From the NCBI RefSeq assembly GCF_017591425.1, contig NW_024467106.1, forward strand, positions 27,270,501 to 27,334,500: a stretch of DNA of 64,000 nucleotides. The letters are read 5' to 3'. The position numbers and the translations under genes were made by a program. Positions 33,056 to 44,928 of the stretch are shown here, in pieces. Below the pieces are notes generated by a model. It was not told the DNA's origin. It saw only the letters and a program-made list of their open reading frames with translations, and did not search any database. How positions within the stretch are numbered: the first letter of the stretch is position 1; each line of letters starts with the position of its first letter. The DNA is from Ochotona curzoniae. Taxonomy: Eukaryota; Chordata; Mammalia; Lagomorpha; Ochotonidae.

Positions 33056-34435
33056 ATCAGGAAGAAAAGGTGATCATAGTGATGAGCCCCAGGGTGTGGC
33101 TGAAATTCTAGCTCTCACTGATGAGAGCATGACTCCTCTTTCAACACGGACAATCTGACCAGACATACATAGCTAGTTGGTTGCAAGAGAAAACTTAGAC
33201 CAAAATTTCCTAATGCTAACAGCCCAGTTTCCCCATAAATAAAATGAGTAGATTCAAACAGCACAGGACTCTCAGGTCAGAGTAGGCTCTGATCTGAACC
33301 TAAGAAATGGCCTTTGTTGCAGGTGACTGAGTCCCCAAAAAAGACTGGGTAAAAAGCGTGTCTGAGCTCCCTGGGTTTCCAGAACCATCTCAGAATGCTG
33401 ATGCTTGGGTGGTGGGAGGAGGCTCTGTGAAGTGTTGTGTGTGGGTGGTAACCTCGGTGCCTGGTCCAGGCTGTCGGTGTCATCGCCTGGGAGGGTGGGA
33501 CTGCATCTCTCGCCAGTGCCGCCAGCACCACGCACAGCCCCTGTAGTGGCATCCTATCATTTGTTAGTTCAAACTGCATACTCTTAAGATTTGTGTGAGC
33601 GCCAGGGGAATTTATAATTAATTCAGTTTCATTCATGCAGGAAAGAAAGTAAGGCTTGGGGAGAAAAAAAAAAGTCTCCTGAAAACATTGCCTGGAGTTT
33701 CTGTAGAAAATGACAATTGTTACACTTGAATGAAGCAGTGAATGTCATGATTCAAGTTAGAGTACTCTTTTGGAACTGCACAGCCTTATGATGGCCCTGT
33801 TAACTGGTGTTTGGAGCATTGTGGTTTACCATACCTACTTTGTCATTTGAAACTAACTCTCCTCATGTTTATTTGAGAAAGGAAATTCAGATTAGTCAGG
33901 GAACTGGTGCAGGATCAGCTCTGTAGTTCTGCTCATCATTTTGAAAATTAGGTTTTCTTGCCACCGGGCTGACGAGGCTTTTGCCGTAATGAAGACGCTA
34001 TGATTATTGCCGTTCTATTCTCCAAGACTCCTAAACTTCCCGAGAGCAGCATAAAGATGTGATTTTGGACACATGTCATGAGAAAGAGGGTTTCCAAGCA
34101 GAGACGTCTGTGCAAGCATCTGCGGGTCTTTGTGACGGACAGACTCAGTCCTGGCTGTGTGCTTCTCCACATCTCCATGGATGTGGAAGTTTTGTGTTTG
34201 TGGGTGCAGGGTTGGCAAGCTTTGACATGGGAGGAAGAAAGACTGAGTTTGATCTGTCTCTGCTACTGCTAATCTGGGCCCCATCAGTCACTGGCCCCTG
34301 GCAAAATCTGTGTGGTGCAGGTTTAGGAAAGAGGCCTGATCCACAGGGTTGGGGGATTCAAGGTATAAGAGTGTATCTGGCATTGGGGATATGGCCTAAG
34401 GCCACATACAGTGACTGGGATGTCCCTGGTTGCTG
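33056..34435. other. long non-coding stretch
   Basis: No repeat recognised. Frames of 119 codons (33277-33636 -) and 146 codons (34059-34499 +) lack domains, and the latter runs into a MIR. GC rises around 33360-33550 without a CpG island. Confidence 0.45.
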
Positions 34436-34570
34436 CATACTGTGTTGGGGTTTGAAGTCAGACAGAGCTGGTCTGAATCCCAGGTCTATATTTCCCTGAC
34501 TGTGTGGATTTGAACAAGCCATTTAACCCCTATTTCTTGTTTTTCATAACTAAAAATCAAAGATAACCCT
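34436..34570 (+). mobile_element. MIR SINE
   Basis: GTTTGAAGTCAGACAGAGCT, GGTCTGAATCCCAGGTCTAT, TGTGTGGATTTGAACAAGCC and ATTTAACCCC are MIR head to centre. Confidence 0.7.
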
Positions 34571-34704
34571 GCTTCCTGATTTGTGCATCCATTTGTTTGG
34601 ACTAATCTGTGAGATTTTAATGCTGGCTTGAGCTCTAGAGAAGCTGGGCATACTATGGCCTGGCAGCCCAATTCAACCTGTTGACTATTATTGTCATGGC
34701 TTTC

Positions 34705-35050
34705 TTAAAGTTTTATTTATTTGAAAGGTAAAGGGACAAAAAGGAGAGAGGGAGTGACAAAGACAGGGGGAACAAAGGCGGGGAGAAAAAGAGAGAGAGA
34801 CAGAGAGAGATTGATTTTCCATCTTTCCATCTGTTGGTTTATTTCCCAGATACCCTCAGCAGCCAAGGCTAGGCCAGGCTTGGTTTCTCACACGGGTGGC
34901 AGGGATTCACATACTCAAGCTATCACTAGCTGCCTCCCAGGATATATTAACAGGAAGGCAAGTGAAAAGTAGAGTTGTCGGGACTTGAACCTGCATGTTG
35001 ATATGGAATGTGGATGACCCAAAATGCAGCTTCACCCACAAGGCCCACCC
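34705..35050 (-). mobile_element. C-SINE, antisense, older, purine-rich expansion
   Basis: TTAAAGTTTTATTTATTTGA, GAAAGGTAAAGGGACAAAAA, then an expanded GGGAG/GAGAGA region, CATCTTTCCATCTGTTGG, ATTAACAGGAAGGCAAGTG and GGGACTTGAACCTGCA. Belongs to the older rabbit-like subfamily. Confidence 0.82.
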
Positions 35051-35649
35051 TTGCCTGTTATCTTGACACTTTTAAGTGGTTGAGTCTATGAGCAAAGAGG
35101 GGTTTTTACACTTTAAAGGGACTAAGACAAATGTAAAGAAAAGTATTTTGTGATGTGTGAAGATTACCTAGAAATAACTTGTTGCTTATATAATGATGTG
35201 AAATAACAGGCTACAATAACAGGATATATTACACATATACAGTATGCTATATATAGTTGTAGGCTATAAAGGATAGGCTATATATGTACAAATATACACA
35301 TATAAAGTTAAATTTCGGCTTCAATAAGTAAGACATCACAGGATCACAGTCATGCTTATGTATCAATCTTAGGGGGCTGTCACTGTTGGTGTCGCATTGA
35401 AGCAGCAGGAGCAGGGTGGGGTTGGGCAGCAACCAGCCATGGTGAGCCCACCGTGTTAACCCTCTGGCCCTCCACAGCAGAGAGCTGATGGTCGTTTTTT
35501 GACATGGCTTAAGATGCTCAAATAACATTGTGGGATGAGTGTGTGAATACTGTGACTTTGCCCATGAGAACAGAGAGATGTCCAAGAGAAAAGATAAAGT
35601 TAAGCCTATATACAATTAATACATTTTGCATTAAAACTCAAATTTCTTT
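35051..35649. other. non-coding stretch with a TATA-rich patch
   Basis: 35215-35310 is rich in TATA/TACACATA words. A 122-codon minus frame (35247-35615) has no recognised domain. No repeat named. Confidence 0.45.
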
Positions 35650-35985
35650 TTAAAAAAAATATTTATTTATTTATTTATTTATTGGAAAGGCAGATATACA
35701 GAGAGAAGGAGAAACAGAGAGGAAGATCTTCCATCTGCTGATTCACTCTCCAAATGGCTGCAATGGCTGGAGCTGAGCCAATCCGAAGCCAGGAGCAAAG
35801 AGTCTCTTCCAGGTCTCCCACGCAGGTGCAGGGTCCTAATGCTTTAGGCCATCCTTAGCTGCTTTCCCAGGCCACACACATGGAGCTGGATCAGAAGTGG
35901 GTCCACTGGGACATGAACTGGTGCCCATATGGGATCTTGGCACATGCAAGGTGAGTACTTTAGCCGCTAGGCTACCATGCCGGGT
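35650..35985 (-). mobile_element. C-SINE, antisense, with target-site duplication
   Basis: (ATTT)n tail, ATTGGAAAGGCAGATATACA, CATCTGCTGATTCACTCTCC, AAGGTGAGTACTTTAGCCGC, ending CATGCCGGGT. AAACTCAAATTTCT to the left is echoed by AAACCCAAAGTTCT at 35987-36000. Confidence 0.93.
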
Positions 35986-36237
35986 GAAACCCAAAGTTCT
36001 AATGGTGTATGGCATTCTTTTAATTCATGATTGTAAATCCCTGTACAGTCTATAGACTTTGATAGAAAGAAAATTGGGAGGTCATATGGTATCAGGGAGA
36101 TTAGTAAACGGGTTAGAGAGCCAGTTGCTATGAAAGAACCCAAATATTCCCGGGAGCAGGACGATGAGCAAAGACATTCTAGGAATACCAGGGAAGTGGT
36201 AGACATTTTCCCTGCTGCTTAGAAAACCTGTGACACA

Positions 36238-36520
36238 CATGGGCTACTTGCATTAGATGCCTGGCTTTGGCATCTGATCCCAGCTTCCTGCTCCTTCCTG
36301 CTCCCGGGCACCCCAGTAAGGAGTGGCAATGGCTCAGGTAATTGGGTTCCTGACAGCCATGAGAAGAGACCTAGATTGAGCTCCTGGTTCATGGCTTAGT
36401 CTCAGCTCAACCCTGGCTATTGCAGGAATTTGGGGAGTGAGCCAAAAGATAAGTATTACCCGTTTTTGTTTTGTTTTGTTTTGTTTTTGGTCTTGGTCAA
36501 ATAAATAAATAAAACTTATA
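36238..36520 (+). mobile_element. C-SINE, sense, old, diverged
   Basis: CTTGCATTAGATGCCTGGCT, ATGGCTCAGGTAATTGGGTT, GACCTAGATTGAGCTCCTGG, CAACCCTGGCTATTGCAGG, TTTGGGGAGTGAGCC, then a (TTTTG)n insert and an AAATAAATAAATAAAAC tail. CTGCTCCTTCCTGCTCC is duplicated. The head is missing or unrecognisable. Confidence 0.75.
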
Positions 36521-36574
36521 CAAGGGGAGATGCACTTAGTGAAAAAAAAAACAACAAAAATACAAAATACCTTC

Positions 36575-37440
36575 CAACCTCACCAGTGACTAAAGAAGAG
36601 CAAATCAGTTTTCAAATGAGATACCATTTATACATCTTAAATTAGTAAAGCTGTTAAATAATCATGATACCTAATATAGGTAATAATATGAAGAGACTGT
36701 AAGATTCATGTATTGCTCACAGCAATGTAAATTAGTTTAAAATACCAAACTAACTTTAATTTTACGTTGTGTATTGAAAGCCTGTAAAACATTCTTATTA
36801 GTTAATCCTATGATTACAATTCTGAAAATTTATCCTGAAAAAATAACCCAAATTTAGAGGTGAGCATTCGGCCTGCAAGTAAAGATACTGCTTGGGACAT
36901 GTCAAAGGATGCGAGTTCAAGTACCAGCTCTGCTGCCAATTTCACTCTCCTACTAATATTCATATGATGGCTCAGATAGTTGGGTCTGTGTCAATCACAC
37001 AGGAGATGTAGATCAAGTCCCTGGCCAATGACTTTGGCCTGGCTTAGCTCCAACTGCTGGAACCATTTGAGGAGTAAACCAACAGATGGGAGCTCTCTTT
37101 GTGTGTGCTTCAAAACAAACAAATATGTACTATTTAAAAGAAAAAACAATTCTAAAATCAGAAAGGTAACATCCTCCAAGATGTTCATGGCAAAGTAAGA
37201 TTCTGCATCAAAGTGGAAGCAATCAACAATAAGGAGCAGGTGCAGTAAATTGTGGTACATCCACAAGATAGAATATCATGCAGCTACTACGGACTAAACC
37301 ATAACTTAGGGAAAAAATGTTTATATTGTGAAGCAAAATCAAAACGCAGAATGAAGATTGCCATTTTACTATGGTTTTTACTATACAAAACATCTTTCTG
37401 TGACAACAAAGAGAAATGAAAACAAACTACTTGTTAAGGC
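36575..37440 (+). mobile_element. L1M ORF2/3' remnant, interrupted by a SINE
   Basis: CAAATGAGATACCATTTATAC, TGTATTGCTCACAGCAATGT, ATCCTATGATTACAATTCTG and, past the SINE, TTGTGGTACATCCACAAGAT and AGAATATCATGCAGCTACTA follow the order of old L1 ORF2 C-terminal sequence in sense. No open frame survives. Confidence 0.65.
36857..37140 (+). mobile_element. C-SINE, sense, nested in L1M remnant
   Basis: AGGTGAGCATTCGGCCTGCA, TACCAGCTCTGCTGCCAATT, GGCTCAGATAGTTGGGTCTG, GACTTTGGCCTGGCTTAGC and TTTGAGGAGTAAACCAACAG, with an AAACAAACAAA tail. Highly diverged. Confidence 0.72.
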
Positions 37441-38735
37441 ATTGTTGCTGTAGCATTGACTGAATGGTGAAGAGTGCAGATCTTGTTAGCTACACACTGA
37501 GTCACAGTTGACAGTTGCCTTGTTGACTTCTACTGAGACCTCCATCTCCCTAGAGTTACAGAGCTGGGGAACAGGTCAAGTCCAGCTTGGGCTGAAGAGG
37601 TGTTCCCGCCAAGGGATTAAACATGAACTGATGTCTTTCAGCAAGTGTAATGGTTGAGCTACCTCAGAAAGAGACTGAACTCAAAGTCCTGAGGTTTCAG
37701 ACTTGTTCTTGAATGCAGCAGGACTTGCTCAGAGCGGAGCAAATGTCAATAGGAGGCATGGCCCAGCATCTCATTATGTGTAGGGTCTTCTGTGGCTGGT
37801 CTTGCACAGGGCATCAAGCAGAGAGGCAGGAAATAGGCTCGGCCAGGACCCAAAGGAGCCTTGCAGGAGAACATTCATCTCCAGAATAAAGGGATGTTAA
37901 CCACACATCAGTCATGCAGCGGAGTCTCCCCAGCACAGTGTGAATGCCGCTGCTGTGCTCAGAGATTCTCCGATTGCCCTATGAACACGAACAGTGATTT
38001 CACAACCACATCTGGCTTCTCAATGTCTGTGGATTGTAACCACGGTGGATCTCTCACGCTGTGGAAAGATACTACACATCAGTACCAGGTAAAGACTCCC
38101 CAAACCTTGTCTCACATTTGGCTTCCTGTAACTAGACTAGATGCTCCCTGCACGAATATTTTATCTGAACTGAACCTCCAACATAAGTTTTTCCAGACTT
38201 CAGGCATTCAGTTTCCCTCTACCTGCTTCTTCCTGTGTCACCCATTCTTACCTCTTCTGAAGCCCCTGTGAGTTGGTAGCAGGGTCTCTGCACCCTCCTG
38301 CAGTGTCAGGTCAGAGGTGGTGAGAGCTGGAAGATGGGGAGGACTGGGACAAGAATTGCAAGAGAAACAAACTGTCCTATGAGAGGTGATTGTGTGAGCG
38401 TGCACCCAGAGGAGAGAGGATGAGGGGCTTACTTGGGGAACAGCGAGTTGTTCTGTTTGGAATTACTCCAAGAGTTTTATTTGTATTAATTCAATTTTCT
38501 GGAGATATGGAGCATGGTATGAGAAACCGGATTTATCTTGGATGAGACCCTAGGAGAAAGAGTCCTTGTGAGGGTACTAGGAAAGGTTTCTCTTCTCAGA
38601 CCACAACTGGTGCATTGGCTCCATTGAAAACCTTGAACTTGTTTAAAGAGTTATTAGAAGTATTAATAATCTCAGTTTAAAAAAAAAGCAAGAGACTAAA
38701 TGCTGTCTAAATAAACTTCATGCATTTCTGTAATA
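37441..38735. other. non-coding stretch
   Basis: A 136-codon frame (37861-38271 +) is Cys/Ser/His-mixed with no domain pattern I recognise. No repeat named in 1.3 kb. Confidence 0.4.
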
Positions 38736-38872
38736 CGAGGGTATTTCCAAAAGTTTTTGAGAAGATGGGATTAAAAGAAAGTTTATTTCCTTCCGGAATG
38801 TTTTTGAAATAACATGCATAGTTTTTTCGTTGCCATATACATTTTTCCCATGAACCTTTAATATCTCCCCTG
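38736..38872. mobile_element. mariner-like non-autonomous DNA element (MITE)
   Basis: GAGGGTATTTCCAAAAGTTT at the left and TTTTTCCCATGAACCTTTAA ... TATCTCCCC at the right are imperfect inverted repeats of about 30 bp enclosing about 75 bp (GTTTATTTCC, AATAACATGCATAG). The words match a mammalian mariner-type family with ends like GGGTATTTCAAAAAGTTCATGG. The family name is from memory and unverified. Confidence 0.45.
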
Positions 38873-38884
38873 TTTAATCATCAT

Positions 38885-39055
38885 TGTAGTGATTATTTCA
38901 ATTGAGAGTCCCTGTGAGGTATTATCTTTTTCTACTTTAAGAATATTATAAAAACACCAAGGCTCACAGAAGGCCAAGGTCACCCAGATACTCTTGGCAG
39001 GATTCAAACCCAGAACTACTGTACCTCAAAGTGTATGAGCTCAGCATCCCTGCTG
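38885..39055 (-). mobile_element. MIR SINE, antisense
   Basis: CCTGTGAGGTATTATCTTTT, CCAAGGCTCACAGAAGGCC, AAGGTCACCCAGATACTC and GGATTCAAACCCAGAACT: antisense MIR core. Confidence 0.75.
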
Positions 39056-39907
39056 GTTGTCCTCGGATCTGTGCCAAGTGGCAAGGTGGTGAGCATGGTG
39101 CTCATAGCATTTTAATAGCCTGTGTAAGAGGCACAGAGCTAAGCCCTTGGGCCACAAAGATTGAGGTCCCACTGTCAGACCAAAACTAGCATCGGTGTGG
39201 GTGTACCTGCCTGTACTAGGTCAGAAGAAGAAAGAGATGAAAGAGGATGGATTCTGGGAACAGTCGGGGGTGGGGAGGACAGCACACTGTTTAACAGCTG
39301 CCCAGCTAAGAGAATAGCAGCCTTTTGCTTCTGGACAGTTCTTTGTGGGTTACAGAGCTCCTTCCTTTTCTTCATGTCAGTCTTGCCTTGCCCCTAGAAA
39401 GTCGGGGGTGATGACTTTCTTTTTATAAACCAGCAAATAGAGACTCGGTCCCTACATGATTTTCTTGGGTCACACAGATGGTTAGCAGTGCTGTCTGCAT
39501 GCAGATTTTCTAAAGCTGTCCTTGCCCCACTCCACTCCCCTTTGTGTGTTATTTCTAGTAATGATGGGGCCAAATGAGCCTTTTCTGGGGACGGTTTGGT
39601 TCGCATGGGCTCAGCCACATCTGCTGAATTGAAAGCCCACTAGGCAAATGGGGAAGCAGGTGGGAGACAGCAAAGGAAAGGAATGGTGGACCCTCCAAGA
39701 AAATAGTGCAGCAAAGCCTCTTTCATGTGGGACTCATTTTGCAAAGACTAAGGAAGTGAATGGCAGGCCTTAACATAACTGAGAGGTAAGAGAGAAGTTA
39801 CCTGGAAAACAGGGAGGAAGGCAAGAGCTTGGGACAACTCAAATCAAGACCATAATATAAATACGATCAAGGTCATAACAATATATAAACCTGGGCTGAG
39901 TTCATTT
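39056..39907. other. non-coding stretch with a MIR fragment
   Basis: 39410-39535 (ACCAGCAAATAGAGACTCGG, TTGGGTCACACAGATGGTTA) looks like a worn antisense MIR. The rest is unidentified. Confidence 0.45.
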
Positions 39908-40215
39908 TTTAAAATAAATTAATATATTTATATGAGGGGGAGAGAGACAGAGAGATCTTCCACCCACTGGTTTATTCCCCAGTTGGTCACAACAAGTATA
40001 GAGCTGGACCAGGCTGAAGATAAGAACTCCATCTGCAACTCCCATGGAAGTGGCAAGGCAACAAGTACTTGGGCTGTATTCAGCTGCTTTCCTGGGTGTA
40101 TTAGTAGGGAGTTGAATTAGAAGTAGAGCAGCTGAGAGAAAATCCAGTGCCCTCATATGGGATTCTGGCCATTGCAGGTGGCAGCTTAGCTCACAATGAG
40201 CCGAATGCGCTGGCT
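39908..40215 (-). mobile_element. C-SINE, antisense, old
   Basis: TTTTTAAAATAAATTAATAT, AGACAGAGAGATCTTCCACC, CACTGGTTTATTCCCCAG, CAACAAGTACTTGGGCTGTA and TTCATATGGGATTCTGG-type end with GCAGGTGGCAGCTTAGCTC. Confidence 0.8.
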
Positions 40216-40715
40216 GGAGTGCATTCTGAAACAGGATAGCATAGCATCAAACCCGGAAACACTCATTACCATAACAAAGGCTGACTTTTATTCTTCAGGG
40301 CACTACTGGGGCTGAGTCACCTAAACCATGCTCATGACCATCTTTTAGATAGTCCCATTCCATTCTTTGGGTAAACTCTAAAGGCCATGGACCACACTGC
40401 TAGGCCTGACTATTTCTGGGCTGTCAACTGTGTGTTAGTCCCCTGGCTGTGCCTGTGGTTGCATTCCATGAGCTGCAACAAGTAATATTAATGTATCCTA
40501 TTTTAAAGAAGCTAATTAATCTTTTAGAGGGCTATTATTGTCTACCATAAACCTTTTTATAGCAGTAGCCCTGGATCTGTTGCCATCAGTCTCCTTAGCC
40601 CCACCAGCCTAGAAGAGGGTGTTTAAAACATAATTTGCTTTTTATCTTCCAAGAGAAGTTCAGCAATTTCAATATCAAGGGGTCATTATGTGATTCATCC
40701 TCAAATTGGCTTTTT
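40216..40715. other. unique non-coding stretch
   Basis: Nothing recognised in 500 bp. Confidence 0.45.
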
Positions 40716-40726
40716 AAGACATCCCT

Positions 40727-41024
40727 GGGGCCGGCATGATGGCTAATCTTCTACCTGCCAGCATTGGCATCTCATAAGAGCTGCTTCACTTTCTTTTAAG
40801 CTCCCTACTTATGGCTGGGAAAGCAGTGGAGAATGGTCTAAAGCCTTGAGACCCTGTGCCTATGTGGGAGATCCAGAAGAAGCCCCTGGTTCCTGGCTTC
40901 TGATCAGATCAGATCAGCTTCAGCCATTGCAGCCATTCAGGGAGTGAACCAATAAATGTAAGAGATTTCTCTCTCTCCTTCTCTTTGTAGATCTACCTTT
41001 CCAATAAAAGAAATAAATCTTAAA
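40727..41024 (+). mobile_element. C-SINE, sense, with target-site duplication
   Basis: GGGGCCGGCATGATGGCTAA head, GCTGGGAAAGCAGTGGAGAA, a short (GATCA) run in TGATCAGATCAGATCAG, TCTCTCTCTCCTTCTCTTTG and an AATAAAAGAAATAAATC tail. AAGACATCCCT (40716-40726) and AAGATATTCCT (41025-41035) flank it. Confidence 0.92.
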
Positions 41025-41035
41025 AAGATATTCCT

Positions 41036-41959
41036 AAATAAATATATTCTAAGGAATGAAAGGCAGTCATTTCCTAACTGTTTTTGGGAAGCTGAGCCTA
41101 CTGATACAGGTACTTCTGAAACTTGGCTTAAGGAGTAGCTTTTATTTTGTGTTGTTTCCAGATAAATGAATGATATGCCTTGATTTTAAAGTGATATATT
41201 TGGCATTGAGATTACTACAAACTGGGCTTTCAGGAAGCTGAGAAGGGGTGGGGTCAGTTATAGAAGACATATGTCAAGATGCCCAGATCATCTGATGGGG
41301 GCACACATCGAAGAATAGACCTAGGAGCTGAGGGGTCAGCATGGGAGCTGAGAAGATTGAGCCTCAAAGCCGAGAGGCTCTGGAGTTGGGATAAGGAGCA
41401 GAACAAAGCTCTGTGTGGACAGTGAGCCTGGCAGGACTTTGTGTGGCCAGGTGGCCTTCTCTGAAGCCTCAAGACCTCGCCTTCCCTGTCCACCAACCTG
41501 GAGAGTAAAGATCTGATGGCAGAGCCTAGGGTTCTACGTGGCTGGGAGCTAATGTTGGTCAGCACATAGGAAGCCGTGAAATGGGAATACCTCATGTTGG
41601 AAGGGGGTCTTTAAAATAGGTTTAATTATAGACAGGCACACAGCATTCACTGTATCCACCTGTCAGATGCTAGTCTTTTTGATTGTATTCTATGGCAGTT
41701 ATAGGAATCCTCAGAGCTAGTTAATTCAAAGAAAGCCAGTGTTTAGCACGTGTATGCTGGGTGCTGTGAAGCAGGAAGCAGTGAACACAGCATCTGTTCC
41801 CACTCCAGACCTGCCCATTACCAGTGGTGAGGCTCTTATGCACCTTACCCACACACTGGGGATTGGGAAAATTGGAGAACTAAGGAAAACGTCCAGTAGC
41901 TACACAGGCCCTGGCTGCAACAGGAGCATGACTGATCCTGAAGGCCATGCCTGCTCTGA
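41036..41959. other. unique non-coding stretch
   Basis: A 113-codon minus frame (41254-41595) lacks a domain. 41735-41830 has faint L2-like wording. No exon supported. Confidence 0.42.
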
Positions 41960-42128
41960 TTCCTAACACTGAGCCAGCCAGTGAGTTTCTCCCGAGCCTC
42001 AATCTTCTTGTCTGTGAAGTAGGAATAAGGACCTATTATCTAATCCTTCCAGTTTCTGTGAAGGTTAAATGAAATAATACCCAGGACATGTGTGGCACTT
42101 AATAGGCCATCACTAAGTATGAGCTGTG
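41960..42128 (+). mobile_element. MIR SINE
   Basis: AGCCTCAATCTTCTTGTCTG, TGAAGTAGGAATAAGGACC, GTGAAGGTTAAATGAAATAA and GTGGCACTTAATAGGCCATC: MIR 3' half. Confidence 0.75.
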
Positions 42129-42639
42129 AAAATAGAGTTCACTGAAGGTTAGACTCTGTTCCAGAAAGTTCTATGTCTAAGTAAAACACAGTAAGATTGT
42201 CTGGAAATGCAGAGAGGGCTAGAATCATCCAGAGAAGTGAGGAAGACAGCGGATGAAGTAGGCAGGTCAACTGCCAAGCATACTGGCAACCTGATTCATA
42301 AAAGGTTTGTCCTGGGCTGGTGGGAAAGAATGGATTCAGTGAGTCAGGGAGCCCCCAGTTACCAGTGGGGATAGGTGCAGAGATCAGAGACGTGCAGGGT
42401 TCCTCTGAGAAGCTTCTCCAGCCACAAAGGGGAAGGAGCCTGCTGTAAGTATAGGCATGTCTTATGAAGAACTGCAAAAGCAACCACAGGTTTAATCTCC
42501 TCAAACGGCCTTTGCAATTTCAATCAGCTAATCCACGCTCCTCCCCACCCCTTCCCTACCCCACACCACACCACTCTTGAAAACCTGCTGTCCCTTTTCC
42601 TTTTTAAGGAAAAATCATAAATTCATAAACTTTTATCCT
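42129..42639. other. unique non-coding stretch
   Basis: A 121-codon minus frame (42139-42504) is without domain. No repeat recognised. Confidence 0.42.
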
Positions 42640-43090
42640 TTCTATAGCAGCCAACGATATTAGAAAGCTAATTAGCTACAGAGCTAATTTTCATGTCAGA
42701 GGCAAATTATAGGTTCCATGGTATAGAACAAAATTATCTTTCTGTCCCTCATCCTCCACTCCCCTTCCCATCTCTCTCCCTTCTTCAGGCTTATATATAG
42801 CCCCATAGCCCTTTTCTGTCTGGTCACGAAGGTCAGAAGAGAGGGCTGGCCACCCCCAGGGTCCCTTTCTCTTCCACGTCAAGCATATTTGCATTTGCAA
42901 ACAGCTTTAATTGAGTAGAGTTTTCCTTGCTCTTTTTCCAAGCTCCTGTTTTTAAATGCAAATGTTAATGTTTGGTTAGCATGGCTTCAGAATTAAGCTG
43001 CTGCTACCTGTGGCTGCCTCCTTCCACGGGTTCTAAATGGCGCAGGTGGAGCAGGGCAACCCGCTGAGATCCTACAAGGCCTGCGAGGCT
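42640..43090. promoter_or_regulatory. candidate enhancer block (octamer and homeobox motifs)
   Basis: No repeat recognised. AT-rich core with GCTAATTAGCTACAG and GAGCTAATTTTCATG (homeobox-type TAATTA/TAAT cores near 42668-42694), ATTTGCAT at 42887-42894, ATGCAAAT at 42956-42963 and TTTAATTGAG between them. Two octamers in opposite orientation 69 bp apart, with clustered TAAT cores, resemble developmental enhancers bound by POU and homeodomain factors. Whether it is conserved cannot be tested here. Confidence 0.3.
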
Positions 43091-44228
43091 GCAGTCCAGC
43101 TAATTGCCAGGCGTGCTGGGAAAGCTGGGCGGAGTCTTGTGTAGCTCACCGGCTCTCTGGGAGTCCTGCTCCCTACCAGCACCACAGAGAAAATGAGTGA
43201 GCCGGGGACAAAAAAGGAGGTGGTCAACGAAGCAACCCTGTGGATTGAAGTTCTGGACTCTTGGCATCACAATTCTGTGGAAATGAAAAGGCCATCAGGC
43301 ATCACCGGGTTTGAGTTGCAGAAGCTGGAATCCCTTCTCTCACATTCTAAGTGGTATGTTACTGGATTCCTGCCTGAGGACTCCTACCAAGGGTGGCTCT
43401 GGAAAGTTGATCCTTTCTCTCACTGTCAAATCCTTCCTCCGAGAGTCAGCCTTTCCTCTTGCTAGAGAAGGTACACTTAGCAGGGAGCCAAAGTCAATTC
43501 CCCTTTGTCTTTGGATTCTTTTTTCTTATTTTTTTTTTTCTTTTTGACACAACATGGCCGGTCTGCATTCCAAATGACTGCGGTTCAGATATCCAGATGC
43601 AGCCATTTGTCCAGCTTAAGCAACTCTTCTCCAACAACTGAAAAGCCCCTGTTTCGTTATGACTGGCCCTTTACCATGTTACTATAAACCCAAGGGTCCA
43701 ACACTAAATCTTTACATGGGATGCCTGGTGCAGTTCACAACAATTTCATCTGTATGTCTCCTTTGGTTATCACCATAGGCATTATTTCTGCTAAAATAAA
43801 TCCTCCTAGGCATCTGTATACTCTCATAATATAGGAGGCATTTGGGTTTTGTCACTATTTCTGGACTTTCATTAGAGACATTAGCCATGGCCTTAACCTT
43901 GATATTCTTGAATGATTCCATTCACAGTTACACAATATTTACTTCTATCGACTTCTGTTCACTGCAGTCAATAACATCTGGTGCTAAAGTGAGTTTTGTG
44001 AATAGTAAGGTTGTAGATGAGTCATAAATGGGTGGAAGAATATAGAAAAATACTGATGCTGTAAGTGGGAGGGAAATAAGTAATATTCACACAGCACAAT
44101 GTTGCCTTTTGGTGTTTAAACCTGCCTCTGAAGTGGGTTCTTTTGGTGGGGGGAGGTCGAGGGGATGGGTGTACTACCTCATTGAATTCTTACACCAGCC
44201 AGTGAAATACAAAAATCTTTATATGTTT
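43091..44228. other. non-coding stretch with a T-rich patch
   Basis: T-rich run at 43518-43544. A 90-codon frame (43193-43465) follows a GC-richer leader but shows no domain. No repeat named. Confidence 0.42.
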
Positions 44229-44241
44229 GAAAAGCTATTTT

Positions 44242-44563
44242 AAGATTTATTTATTTTTATTTTTTAAAAAGGTATATTTTACAAAGAGACAGAAAGAGAG
44301 AAAAATCTTTCATTTGCTGGTTCACTCCCCAAATGGCCACAACAGCTGTAGCTGAACCAATCCGAAGCCAGGAGCCAGGGGCTTCTTCTGGATCTGCCAT
44401 GTGGGTGCAGGATCTCAAGGACTTGAACCATCCTTTGCTGCATTTCCAGGCCACAAGCAGGGAAGTGAATCAGAAGTGGAATGACTAGGACTAGAACTTG
44501 CAACCTATATGGGATACTTGTGCCACAGGCAGTGGGTTAGTTTGTACACCATTACACTGGCCT
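44242..44563 (-). mobile_element. C-SINE, antisense, with target-site duplication
   Basis: AAGATTTATTTATTTTTATT, AAATCTTTCATTTGCTGG, TTCACTCCCCAAATGGCC, GGATCTGCCATGTGGGTGCA and CACTGGCCT at the end. GAAAAGCTATTTT (44229-44241) and GAAAAGCTACTTT (44564-44576) flank it. Confidence 0.93.
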
Positions 44564-44928
44564 GAAAAGCTACTTTTGAAAAAATGGAAAACGTTTCAAT
44601 TTACAACGGGCAGAGAAAAGATTTGAACTCAGGATGCCTCCCCACCAGTGGCACACTTTTTTCTTCTTTTCTTGAGCTGAAGGCCTAGAAGGGAGACTTG
44701 GCTAAGGTGTTGAACCCAGGGTGAGCAGTGGAAGCTCTGGGTTGCCTAGGAAAGAAAATCGTGCCCTGAAGCCCAAAGTAAAGCTGCCTTCAGGGATGGC
44801 TCTTGGATGATCTTATCGACTCAAGGGGAATGCACAGAGTGCTTTGTGAGACCGAGTCATGGAGGACATGTGGAGGAATGAAACAGCACCCTCACCTACA
44901 CAAAAAGTTCTATTGCAACCTAAGGCTG

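Noticed and set aside
43039..43144. Short frame starting MAQVEQGNPLRSYKA in GC-richer DNA
   Set aside because: 35 codons only, ends in a stop. No flanking splice pattern or family match.
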